Below are positions 22,680 through 30,888 of a stretch of DNA of 31,170 nucleotides, piece by piece. A model generated the notes under the pieces. It had not been told where the DNA came from and made no database searches. It saw nothing but the letters and a program-made list of their open reading frames with translations. The translations under genes and the position numbers were made by a program. Each line of letters starts with the position of its first letter. Position 1 is the first letter of the stretch. The stretch comes from Gammaproteobacteria bacterium UBA2810 (GTDB lineage: Bacteria; Pseudomonadota; Gammaproteobacteria; Enterobacterales; Succinivibrionaceae). The stretch is from positions 1 through 31,170 of the forward strand of contig DEHC01000048.1 in NCBI GenBank assembly GCA_002351705.1. Reading direction: 5' to 3'.

Positions 22680-25241
22680 ATGACGGATATACCATCTCTT
22701 GCCGAGCGTGTCAGGCGCGTGAGGCAGGTGAACGCGCAGCGGCTGCAGCGCGCCGTGATCCTCATGTCGGAGAAGCAGAGAATCTTCTTCGAGCAGCTTC
22801 CCGTCCTCCTTCATTTCAACCATCCCCTCCTTCCCGGCTACATCCAGGACGCTCCCTGCGGCATCGAGCATTTCGAGCTCAACCGCTACCAGCAGGGCTA
22901 TATCGACGAGCTGTGCTCCGCGACCGGCTACAGCGGCATAGCTGATCCCGGCAGGAGCGACATTCTGTCCGTCCACTCCATGGGCAGCACCGGCTCAATC
23001 GGGCAGAACAGCAAGTCTGATCTCGACATCTGGGTGTGCCATTCGCACACCATGCCGAAGCGCGACAGGTTCCTCCTCGAGCAGAAATGCGGCATCATTG
23101 CCAACGTGGCGGCAGGGCGCGGCGTCGAGGTGAACTTCTTCCTGGTCCCTGACGACAAGTTCACGAGCCCGGAGGAGGAGTCCTCTACGCTCTCGAGTGA
23201 GGACTGCGGCAGCGCGCAGCGCCTCCTCCTGCTTGACGAGTTCTACCGCTCGGCCCTGCATATAGCCGGAAGGTGGCTGGTCTGGTACCTGGTGCCAGAC
23301 GAGTATGACACCATTGACCGCTATGACCGCTGCGTCGCGGACATCATGAAGGAGCTAGGCAGCGGGAGCAGCGACTGGTTCGACCTCGGGACATGCAACA
23401 CCATATCCGCCGAGGAGTTTTTCGGATCGGCGCTCTGGCTCATCTACAAGGGCATTCATTCGCCCTACAAGGCAGTGCTCAAGATCCTGCTCACCGAGGC
23501 GTACAGCGCAGAGTTTCCCGAGACCAGGCTCATCTCGCAGATCGTGAGAAGGCATTACCAGTTCGACTCCGCCTACTCGAACAAGATGGATCCCTACTAC
23601 CAGACCTTCATCAAGGTCAAGAACTACCTTGAGTCAAGGAATGACGGGAAGAGAATGGAGCTGGCTGCCAGCAGCTTCTACCTGAAGATGACGGACGGCC
23701 TGTCCCGTGACGGGCGCACGACCGCTGACAGCTTCCGCCGCGCCGAGGTCGAGGACTTCATCAGGAACGAGAACATCAGCGATGCCGCAAGGAGGTTTGT
23801 CGACAGCCGCAGCGCGTGGCGGGTCTCCGACGTGCGCCTCGCCTACCATGTCATCACCGAGACGCTGATGCAGAGCTACCGCTCGCTCTCCGAGTTCGTC
23901 AAGAAGAGCGGCATCTCGTCGGCGCTCAGCGATCAGGACCTCGGCATCCTCTCGAGGAAGCTCTTCGCCTCGTTCAATGACGCGCCGCACAAGGTCATGA
24001 GAATCAACCTCAACCTGGCTCCGGACATCTCGGAGAAGGAGCTCACCTTTGTCCATGTCCCTGAGGGGCACCTCTGCGCCGCCGGCTGGTACGTCTACGG
24101 CGCGGAGCCGAGGCCTCTGAGCATCGCAGGCACGGCCCCGCTCTATTACGATGCCAGCATAGTCAATGTCCTCTGCTGGCTCACCATCAACCGCATAATA
24201 AGCTCCTCAACCGAGATCCATATCGCTGGCAGGAAGCCCCGCGGCATTGACCCCGGCATCATCAGGAAGCTTGCGAGGAATGTCTCAGAGACAGTGAGCG
24301 CCATGGAGGTCATGCCGTCGAACGCCGAGCTCATGGCCCCGGAGACCTTCAGGATGGTCGGCATCTTCGTCAATACTGACGGAGATGATGACATCTCTGA
24401 CGACATCCTGAGCGGCGACATGAGCTATGCCTTCACCTTCGGCGCCGACAGGCGGAACCTCGTGAGGAACATCGAGATAGCCTACGTCAACTCCTGGGGC
24501 GAGTGCTATGCCCAGCGCTTCGAGGGCGAGGGAGTGCTCGAGCAGGTCACCGCGTTCATCCTTGATCACGTGAGGGTGAGCAGGGGCGACACTGACGGCA
24601 AGCTCAGGTTCTACTGCTGGAGCCGCTTCAGCAGGGTGGTGATAGACACGCTCCGGAACTTCCTCTTCAAGTGCCTCGAGATGAGGCGGATATCGAGGAA
24701 GGAGGGCATGCAGACCTTCGTCGTCTCCATTGCCGGAGAGAACATCACCGTCGGGATCGACGACGTGAGGGCGGTGTTCCGCAAGGTGGCAAGCCTCCTC
24801 GACTACTACAACTTCGATCACATGACGCTCAGGCGAATCGGGTCCGAGCTCTCGAGCCAGATCCCGGGCGCCATCAGGAAGTGCGCCAGCAGCGGAATAA
24901 CGCAGTATTTCTTCCAGGTGCTGCCCGGCGGAGGCTTCAATATCTACGAGGCGCGCGGACGTGACGAGATCTCGCTCTACCAGGACGCGGGCGGCAGCAT
25001 TGACGAGCTCGTCTCGTTCATCAACCGCCGCGCGGCCGAGGTCAACGGCCGCAGGGCTGACGGCGCGGACGGGCAGGTCAGCTTCAACATGCCGCAGTTC
25101 TACATGCTCTCCGCAGACGGCAGCGATGCCTCGGCCTACACTCCGTCAAAGTCACACGGCGCGTCGTCAGGCGGTGCTCCGGGCGCAGCGGGCGATGCGG
25201 GCGGCCTGAAGTTCGAGGGCCCGCGGTTCATGCTCTTCTGA
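22680..25241 (+). CDS. cyaA: Class I adenylate cyclase
   Basis: An 853-residue enzyme (E. coli CyaA 848) that makes cAMP from ATP. The N-terminal catalytic half has the nucleotidyltransferase-type motif MGSTGSIGQNSKSDLDIWV, with Gly102-Ser103 and Asp114/Asp116. The C-terminal half carries the glucose-sensitive regulatory part. The last 50 residues are Gly/Ala/Ser-rich. Class I cyclases are mainly gammaproteobacterial. In enterobacteria cyaA is divergent from hemCDXY; here hemXY are about 11 kb upstream on the same strand. The ATG is preceded by only a weak GGGG ribosome site. Confidence 0.95.
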   Translation: MTDIPSLAERVRRVRQVNAQRLQRAVILMSEKQRIFFEQLPVLLHFNHPLLPGYIQDAPCGIEHFELNRYQQGYIDELCSATGYSGIADPGRSDILSVHSMGSTGSIGQNSKSDLDIWVCHSHTMPKRDRFLLEQKCGIIANVAAGRGVEVNFFLVPDDKFTSPEEESSTLSSEDCGSAQRLLLLDEFYRSALHIAGRWLVWYLVPDEYDTIDRYDRCVADIMKELGSGSSDWFDLGTCNTISAEEFFGSALWLIYKGIHSPYKAVLKILLTEAYSAEFPETRLISQIVRRHYQFDSAYSNKMDPYYQTFIKVKNYLESRNDGKRMELAASSFYLKMTDGLSRDGRTTADSFRRAEVEDFIRNENISDAARRFVDSRSAWRVSDVRLAYHVITETLMQSYRSLSEFVKKSGISSALSDQDLGILSRKLFASFNDAPHKVMRINLNLAPDISEKELTFVHVPEGHLCAAGWYVYGAEPRPLSIAGTAPLYYDASIVNVLCWLTINRIISSSTEIHIAGRKPRGIDPGIIRKLARNVSETVSAMEVMPSNAELMAPETFRMVGIFVNTDGDDDISDDILSGDMSYAFTFGADRRNLVRNIEIAYVNSWGECYAQRFEGEGVLEQVTAFILDHVRVSRGDTDGKLRFYCWSRFSRVVIDTLRNFLFKCLEMRRISRKEGMQTFVVSIAGENITVGIDDVRAVFRKVASLLDYYNFDHMTLRRIGSELSSQIPGAIRKCASSGITQYFFQVLPGGGFNIYEARGRDEISLYQDAGGSIDELVSFINRRAAEVNGRRADGADGQVSFNMPQFYMLSADGSDASAYTPSKSHGASSGGAPGAAGDAGGLKFEGPRFMLF

Positions 25242-25384
25242 GCGCCCCTTTCACTCCCGTTCCTGAAAAAACTCACTGAGGATTCCCGGCAGCCTGCCGC
25301 AGCAGCCATGGGCCGCCTCCGCCCGTGCACCGGCGGAAAGTTCCGGTAGACGACTGACTATGACATCTGAATCCTGACTAAAAT

Positions 25385-25413
25385 TTGAAGGCAGCGCCTC
25401 CCGCGGATATCAT
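25385..25413 (+). promoter_or_regulatory. Promoter of pseudokinase-AAA+ gene 1
   Basis: TTGAAG (25385-25390) and TATCAT (25408-25413) are separated by 17 bp. The same hexamers at the same spacing occur before gene 2 (27419-27447), and the words TATGACAT and ACTAAAA just upstream are shared too. The duplication therefore included the control region. Confidence 0.7.
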
Positions 25414-25451
25414 TCCTTCAGTAAAGGAAATAAGCTCAGAACGCGGGAGGC
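25396..25451 (+). promoter_or_regulatory. Inverted repeat masking the ribosome site of gene 1
   Basis: GCCTCCCGCG (25396-25405) is the exact complement of CGCGGGAGGC (25442-25451), and the second arm contains the Shine-Dalgarno GGGAGG. The first arm lies in the spacer of the predicted promoter. Only transcripts reading through from cyaA would contain both arms and hide the ribosome site; transcripts from the gene's own promoter would not. A smaller stem TTCCTT/AAGGAA lies in between. Confidence 0.6.
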
Positions 25452-25455
25452 ACCT

Positions 25456-27273
25456 TTGTTTCTGTTCAGGGAAAACGACAGGGTTGACGAATTCATCATT
25501 GTCAGACGGCTTGAGAAATACACGGACTGCGAGACCTACCTTGCGAAGGACAGCACGCACGGGACTGTTGCTGACCTGAGGGTCAGATGCGTCAGGGCGG
25601 GAGAATACCGGCCCGGGTATGATGCTGCCCCCGCCCTCGTGCACCGGAACGTCTGCCGCTTCATTGCGATGAGGTCATTCGAGTCAGGCGGCAGCATGTA
25701 CATCTATACCGCTGTGGAGCATGTGCCCTGGAAGAGCCTCGCCGAGCACATCCGGGCAGGCATGCGCCTGTCGCAATCTGATCTTATGCAGATTATGACT
25801 GCGCTCCTCGGGGCGCTTGACAGCATGGAGTGGCCCGGAAGCCCGGTCGTCCACAATGCGGTGAATCCCGGCAATATCCTCATCAGGTCCCCGTCGGATC
25901 TCGGGGATCTGAAGCTCACCGGATTCGGCTCGGCGCAGTATGAGGCTCTCGGGCCCGTGCCGGCGTCAGGCAGCGGGGATGAGCTGTACTATGCGGCCCC
26001 CGAGCGCCTTGATGGCGGCGGCTCCGTGAGATCCGACGTCTTCTCCGCCGGCGCCGTGATGTACTGGCTGGTTTACGGCTTCACGCCGTGGCATACGGAT
26101 CTTTCCGGAAAGACCGCCGCGGAGCAGGAGAGGATCCTCCGGGAGAGAAGAAAGGGGCCTCTCCCTATCTGCATAAAGAGACTCATTGACGTTGATGACC
26201 GGCTGACCGATGCGATGGCCATTGCCCTCCAGCATGATCCTGAGCAGCGCTTCGCGGGAGCGGGGGAGTTCCTTGACGCGCTCCTGGGGAGGATTGAGGT
26301 TCCTTCGTGGAGTGAGACCAGCAGAAATTCCGGTGCCGGCGCGGCCTGGAAAAGCCGTGCAAAGTCTGCAGCAGGTGTTTATGCAGGCGCAAAGGCAGAT
26401 GTCTCCCGCGGAAAGGCCGCCTCATGCCCGAGGAGGGGAAACGGCTTCGCGGATGTCGCCGGCATGGAGGACATCAAGGACCTGATGAGGAGGAAAATCA
26501 TCAATGTGCTTAAGAACCCTGAGCGCGCGGAGAAGTTCCGGATCCAGATCCCGAACGGCATGCTGCTCTACGGTCCCCCGGGATGCGGCAAGTCCTTCAT
26601 CGCGGAGAAGTTCGCGGAGGAGGCGGGGTGGAACTATAAGTTCGTGAAATCATCTGACCTCGCGTGCCAGTATATCCACGGCTCGCAGGAGAAGATCGGC
26701 GCGCTCTTTGACGAGGCGAGGAAGAATGCGCCGGTGATTCTCAACTTCGACGAGTTCGACGCGCTGGTGCCGGACAGGAGCCGTATTGATAATGTAAGCA
26801 TTTCTGGCGAGGTGAACGAGTTCCTCTCGCAGATGAACAACTGCGGCAAGGACCGGGTCTTTGTCATCGCGAGCTCCAACCGGCCTGATCTCATCGATCC
26901 GGCAGTGAGAAGGAAGGGCAGGCTTGACCAGATGATCTACATTCCGGTCCCTGATGCCGCCGCAAGGGAGGGCATGTTCAGGGTGCAGATGAAGGGGAGG
27001 CCGCAGGAGGAGGGCATCGACTTCAGCCGCCTTGCCTCGCTCACGGAGAACTATGTGGCGGCCGACATCGCTTTCATCGTCAACGATGCCGCTGAGACGG
27101 CCTTCGAGGAGGATGACGCGGTGATCACGGAGAGGATGCTTGAGGATGCCGTCAGGAGAACCGCCCCTTCCGTGGGCGCTGATGACATCAGGCACTACGG
27201 GGAGCTCAGGAAGAAAATCGACAAGTCCGCGAAGGAAGGCGCCCGGAGCCGCATCGGGTTCATTCAGGACTGA
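25456..27273 (+). CDS. Pseudokinase-AAA+ ATPase fusion, paralogue 1
   Basis: A 605-residue fusion that starts at TTG with GGGAGG 5 nt upstream. Residues 1-280 have a protein-kinase fold pattern: HRNVCRFI, VVHNAVNPGNILI in place of HRDxKPxNIL, LKLTGFGSA in place of DFG, then APER and RSDVFSAGAVMYWLVYG. Both catalytic aspartates and the glycine loop are gone, so it is a pseudokinase. After a linker, residues about 328-600 are a Cdc48/Vps4-like AAA+ module: GPPGCGKS (373-380), pore loop QYIHG, Walker B ILNFDEFDAL, sensor ASSNRPDLIDPA, and arginine fingers in RRKGRLD. It probably remodels a protein chosen by the pseudokinase half. I know no named family; the role is unknown. Confidence 0.85.
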   Translation: MFLFRENDRVDEFIIVRRLEKYTDCETYLAKDSTHGTVADLRVRCVRAGEYRPGYDAAPALVHRNVCRFIAMRSFESGGSMYIYTAVEHVPWKSLAEHIRAGMRLSQSDLMQIMTALLGALDSMEWPGSPVVHNAVNPGNILIRSPSDLGDLKLTGFGSAQYEALGPVPASGSGDELYYAAPERLDGGGSVRSDVFSAGAVMYWLVYGFTPWHTDLSGKTAAEQERILRERRKGPLPICIKRLIDVDDRLTDAMAIALQHDPEQRFAGAGEFLDALLGRIEVPSWSETSRNSGAGAAWKSRAKSAAGVYAGAKADVSRGKAASCPRRGNGFADVAGMEDIKDLMRRKIINVLKNPERAEKFRIQIPNGMLLYGPPGCGKSFIAEKFAEEAGWNYKFVKSSDLACQYIHGSQEKIGALFDEARKNAPVILNFDEFDALVPDRSRIDNVSISGEVNEFLSQMNNCGKDRVFVIASSNRPDLIDPAVRRKGRLDQMIYIPVPDAAAREGMFRVQMKGRPQEEGIDFSRLASLTENYVAADIAFIVNDAAETAFEEDDAVITERMLEDAVRRTAPSVGADDIRHYGELRKKIDKSAKEGARSRIGFIQD

Positions 27274-27292
27274 GACTCCGTTCACCGCAGCA

Positions 27293-27326
27293 GCGCGCCG
27301 TTCCTCTTTTACGTGGAACGGCGCGC
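27293..27326. terminator. Hairpin between the two paralogues
   Basis: A perfect 12-bp stem GCGCGCCGTTCC/GGAACGGCGCGC with a 10-nt loop, 20 nt after the gene 1 stop. No T-run follows on the plus strand, so it may stabilise the mRNA end or act as a weak terminator. A related but shorter hairpin follows gene 2. Confidence 0.55.
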
Positions 27327-27384
27327 ACCTCTGGCCCGACTCTCTGCCTTTTTATTCCGGATGGGCCGGGGTGTGCCGACAGGA

Positions 27385-27447
27385 TGACCGGTTATGACAT
27401 AACTGGTCAAACTAAAAATTGAAGGCCGCTCCGGGGACGGATATCAT
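27385..27447 (+). promoter_or_regulatory. Promoter and dyad of pseudokinase-AAA+ gene 2
   Basis: TTGAAG (27419-27424) and TATCAT (27442-27447) are 17 bp apart, as in gene 1. Upstream, 27385-27409 is a 25-bp dyad (arms TGACCGGTTATG and CATAACTGGTCA, one mismatch) centred about 10 bp before the minus-35, which is a usual place for an activator site. In gene 1 only the centre TATGACAT is kept. Confidence 0.65.
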
Positions 27448-27552
27448 CATATGCACGGGAACGGATGCTCCTGTTCAGACGGGCGCCGCAGCGGCATGCA
27501 TGAAAGCCGCGGAGGCGCCGCCTGTTTTTGCTCATCAGACGGAGGACTATGT

Positions 27553-29427
27553 GTGGCTGCTTTTGCAAAAAATGAGATGATAGGCGAATATACCGTCAGC
27601 TACTGTTTCTATCATGGCTCCTATTATGAGTCTTATACTGCCTCTGGCAGAACGGGCAACAAGTGCTTTATCAGGGTTATTCTGCCTGATATGGTGAAGC
27701 CGTCCGGGCTTGACAGGGACGGCAGCGTTATAGAGGGTGAAATTGCCTCGCTGCTCTCGGGAGATCCAGACATGGGCCGTTTCCTCGGCTCAGGCACAGT
27801 GGAGAAAGACGGGAAGAGGCTCGTCTATATCGCATCCGGGTGGGCTGTAGAAACGAGCCTCTGCCAACTGGCTCATGAAGGGAAACGCCTTGACAGACAT
27901 GAGCTTGAACAGCTGATGCAGTGGGTGCTCACTGCCCTTGACAGGCTTCACAGCAAAAGCAGGCCGGTAATCCATAACGCGGTGGAGCCGGGCAACATCG
28001 TGATCGATGACGGGGATTTCAGAGAGCTGACGCTGGACGTCCTTAACAGAGCAAGGTTCAGCGATCTCAAGCCGGATCCGGATTCATGGCACGGACTGGA
28101 TCCCCACTTTGTGGCTCCGGAGCGCATGGAGGGCGGAGGATCCGTCAGGTCTGACATTTTCTCGGCAGGCGCTTTGATGTACTGGCTGGTTTTCGGCATC
28201 AAGCCCTGGGACTCAGATATTGACACGGTTTTAACGCAGGATTGGGCCCTGGGATTTCCGGAAGATTATCCGGATGCCACGGTTCAGACCGTCTGGAAGG
28301 AGGTACGGTCGTTTATCAGGAATAGAAAGTGGCCGCTGCTCATTCCGGAAAAGAGGCTGATAGATATTGAGGACAGCCAGCTTGAGGCGATGAAGATGGC
28401 GCTCTCGCCGGAGCCTGAGGAGCGTTTCTCCTCTGCCAGTGAGTTTCTTGCCGCTCTCGGGACAGATACCTTTGCGCCGGCGCCCGGTTCAGCCTTCCGT
28501 CCGTTCCTTAAATCTCTCGAAAAAAAGAACCAGTCTGCAGGGGAAAAGCATGATGAGGCTCCGGAGACAAAGCCTGAGCCGCACCGGGCTAAGGGAAACG
28601 GCTTCGCTGATGTAGCCGGCATGGAGGACATCAAGGCGCTGATGCGGGAGAAGATCATCGATGTCCTCAAGGATCCGGAGCTCGCGGAGAAGTACAGGAT
28701 ACAGATCCCGAACGGTATGCTGCTCTACGGCCCTCCGGGATGCGGCAAGTCCTTCATCGCCGAGAAGTTCGCCGAGGAGGCTGGCTGGAACTATAAGTTC
28801 GTCAAGTCCTCGGATCTCGCGAGCACCTACATCCACGGCTCGCAGGAGAAGATCGGGAAGCTCTTTGACGAGGCTAGGAAGAACGCCCCGATGATTCTCA
28901 ACTTCGATGAGTTCGACGCGCTGGTGCCGGACCGCGGCAGCCCCCAGGGAGCCCACATGGCAGGCGAGGTGAACGAGTTCCTCTCGCAGATGAACAGCTG
29001 CGGAAAGGACCGGGTATTCGTCATCGCAAGCTCCAACCGGCCGGATCTCATCGACCCGGCTGTGAGGAGGAAGGGGAGGCTCGACCAGATGATCTACATT
29101 CCGGTGCCTGATGCCGCTGCAAGGGAGGGCATGTTCCGGGTGCAGATGAAGGGGAGGCCCCAGGAGGAGGGCATCGACTTCGGACACCTTGCCTCGCTCA
29201 CGGAGAACTACGTGGCCGCCGATATCGCCTTCATCGTCAACGATGCTGCGGAGAGGGCCTTCAGGAGCAGGACTGACATTACGGAAAGAATGCTTGAGGA
29301 TGCCATCGGGAGAACCCGCCCGTCTGTCGGCCCCGATGACATCAGGTACTACGAGAGCCTCCGGGACAAGATCGAGAAGAGCGCGAAGGAGAGCGCCCAT
29401 AATCCCATCGGATTCATTCAGAAATGA
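27553..29427 (+). CDS. Pseudokinase-AAA+ ATPase fusion, paralogue 2
   Basis: A 624-residue paralogue. I chose GTG 27553, which has GGAGG 7 nt upstream and lines up with the start of gene 1; an ATG at 27451 would lie at or before the predicted transcription start. Residues 1-330 again follow the kinase plan, but with PVIHNAVEPGNIVI, no DFG, and VAPERMEGGGSVRSDIFSAG; no catalytic aspartates. Residues about 352-620 are the AAA+ module (GPPGCGKS, TYIHG pore loop, LNFDEFDAL, ASSNRPDLIDPA), close to 90 percent identical by eye to gene 1, while the N-terminal halves are only distantly alike. A leader hairpin GGCGCC..GCGGC/GCCGC..GGCGCC lies near 27482-27520. Confidence 0.85.
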   Translation: MAAFAKNEMIGEYTVSYCFYHGSYYESYTASGRTGNKCFIRVILPDMVKPSGLDRDGSVIEGEIASLLSGDPDMGRFLGSGTVEKDGKRLVYIASGWAVETSLCQLAHEGKRLDRHELEQLMQWVLTALDRLHSKSRPVIHNAVEPGNIVIDDGDFRELTLDVLNRARFSDLKPDPDSWHGLDPHFVAPERMEGGGSVRSDIFSAGALMYWLVFGIKPWDSDIDTVLTQDWALGFPEDYPDATVQTVWKEVRSFIRNRKWPLLIPEKRLIDIEDSQLEAMKMALSPEPEERFSSASEFLAALGTDTFAPAPGSAFRPFLKSLEKKNQSAGEKHDEAPETKPEPHRAKGNGFADVAGMEDIKALMREKIIDVLKDPELAEKYRIQIPNGMLLYGPPGCGKSFIAEKFAEEAGWNYKFVKSSDLASTYIHGSQEKIGKLFDEARKNAPMILNFDEFDALVPDRGSPQGAHMAGEVNEFLSQMNSCGKDRVFVIASSNRPDLIDPAVRRKGRLDQMIYIPVPDAAAREGMFRVQMKGRPQEEGIDFGHLASLTENYVAADIAFIVNDAAERAFRSRTDITERMLEDAIGRTRPSVGPDDIRYYESLRDKIEKSAKESAHNPIGFIQK

Positions 29428-29447
29428 GCCCTGTCTGATTCTCCCAC

Positions 29448-29487
29448 GCGCCGTTTCTCAAAGAGGGGAGCGGCGCCTTTTCATTTT
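29448..29487 (+). terminator. Terminator after paralogue 2
   Basis: GCGCCG pairs with CGGCGC around an inner CTC/GAG stem, followed by CTTTTCATTTTT, about 20 nt after the stop. Confidence 0.75.
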
Positions 29488-29580
29488 TCCCTGCGGCGCA
29501 GGCAGATCACATTTTCAGATAACGCATGCTGATCGCCCTCGCAAAACCCGTATCTCTCTGATTTTTCTGAGCTTTCCGGT

Positions 29581-30831
29581 GTGATAATGACCAATCACGC
29601 TCCTCCCGCTCCATCACTGAAGAAGCGCCTCCTGAGGCGCCACCCGGGCGGCATAGTGTTCCTCGCGCCGCTCTGCACCTTCTTCCTCACGGTGCTCGTC
29701 GGAACCGGGCATGTCGTCTACACGCTGATGCCCATCATCGTCGACATCTCGATAAAGAAGAACATCCGCCCGGAGCGCGCCTGCGCCGTCGCCTCCGTCG
29801 CGAGCCAGGTCGGCATCATCTGCTCCCCCATCGCGGCAGCGGTCGTGGCCTTCGTCGGCATCTCGAACATGTCGGGCTTTGACATCACCATCCCGCAGGT
29901 CCTCTTCCTCACCATCCCCTCCTGCCTCTGCGGCATCATGGCCGCGGCCGCCTGCTCTTACAGGAGGGGCCTTGATCTCGACAAGGATCCCGTCTATCAG
30001 GAGAAGCTCCGCGATCCGGAGCAGAGGAAGTACATCCTCGGTGACGAGAGTGCCACGACCCTCGATAAGGAGATCCCCCGGAGCGCCAAGGCCGCGGTGT
30101 TCGTCTTCCTGGGAGCCCTTGCCGTAATCGTCATGTTCGCGGTGTTCCCGCGGCTCCTTCCCGAGTACACCACCATACAGGCAGTGAAGGGCGCCGCGTC
30201 AGTGAGCCTTGCGGAAGGCACTGACATCTCGGCGGTGCAGCTTGCGAAGGCCGGAGTGCTCCTTCCCGGGGCAACCGAAGAGGTGTCGAAGGACATCAGG
30301 ATGAACGTTGTCATTCAGATAGTCATCCTCACCGCAGCGGCCCTCATGATCATGTTCTGCAAGGCGTCCCCCAAGAAGGCCGTCTCCGGCGCCGTATGGC
30401 AGAGCGGCATGGTGGCGGTTGTCGCCATCTACGGCATCGCCTGGCTTGCCGACACCTACTTCTCGAACTACATGGGAACGATGAAGGACATGCTGGGCGG
30501 CATCGTGAGCGAGTACCCCTGGACCATCGCGCTCGCGTTCTTCACCGTATCGGTGCTCATCAACTCGCAGGGCGCCGTTGTCGCCTCGATGCTGCCGCTT
30601 GCCTACTCGCTCGGCATCCCGGGGCCGGTGCTTCTAGGCGTTCTCCCTTCCGTCTACGGATACTTTTTTGTACCGAATTACCCCTCGGATATCGCGACGG
30701 TGAACTTTGACCGGACCGGAACGACCATGATTGGAAAGTACCTGCTGAACCACAGCTTTATGATGCCGGGGCTGGTGAGCGTCATCACCTCAACGCTGGT
30801 TGGCTACTGCCTCTCGCTTATATTCTATTGA
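29581..30831 (+). CDS. N-terminally truncated Dcu-type C4-dicarboxylate transporter
   Basis: A 416-residue frame of the DcuA/DcuB family, which normally has about 435-446 residues. The segment VGTGHVVYTLMPIIVDISIK followed by KNIRPERACAVASVASQ lies at residues about 40-85, whereas in E. coli DcuB it comes after about 85 residues. The missing part is the first membrane helices; in their place is an unrelated polar MIMTNHAPPAPSLKKRL. The C-terminal end VPNYPSDIATVNFDRTGTT and NHSFMMPG is complete. The GTG 29581 or ATG 29587 start has no ribosome site and nothing upstream encodes the missing part. The carriers exchange fumarate and succinate in anaerobes. This copy is probably a fragment, or has a changed N-terminus. 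Confidence 0.8.
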   Translation: MIMTNHAPPAPSLKKRLLRRHPGGIVFLAPLCTFFLTVLVGTGHVVYTLMPIIVDISIKKNIRPERACAVASVASQVGIICSPIAAAVVAFVGISNMSGFDITIPQVLFLTIPSCLCGIMAAAACSYRRGLDLDKDPVYQEKLRDPEQRKYILGDESATTLDKEIPRSAKAAVFVFLGALAVIVMFAVFPRLLPEYTTIQAVKGAASVSLAEGTDISAVQLAKAGVLLPGATEEVSKDIRMNVVIQIVILTAAALMIMFCKASPKKAVSGAVWQSGMVAVVAIYGIAWLADTYFSNYMGTMKDMLGGIVSEYPWTIALAFFTVSVLINSQGAVVASMLPLAYSLGIPGPVLLGVLPSVYGYFFVPNYPSDIATVNFDRTGTTMIGKYLLNHSFMMPGLVSVITSTLVGYCLSLIFY

Positions 30832-30852
30832 GGTTGACTGATTGTCATTCTG

Positions 30853-30885
30853 AGGCCACAAAGGAGAGATCCTGCGGGGCCTTTT
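30853..30885 (+). terminator. Terminator-like hairpin before the intron
   Basis: Outer stem AGGCC/GGCCT and inner stem AGGA-GAGA-TCCT, followed by TTTTC. It lies 22 nt after the transporter stop and directly before the intron start. Confidence 0.6.
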
Positions 30886-30888
30886 CAT

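Noticed and set aside
27451..27552. ATG 27451 as start of the second pseudokinase-AAA+ gene
   Set aside because: It would sit at the predicted transcription start, the added residues are Gly/Ser/Cys-rich and unlike paralogue 1, and GTG 27553 has a good ribosome site.
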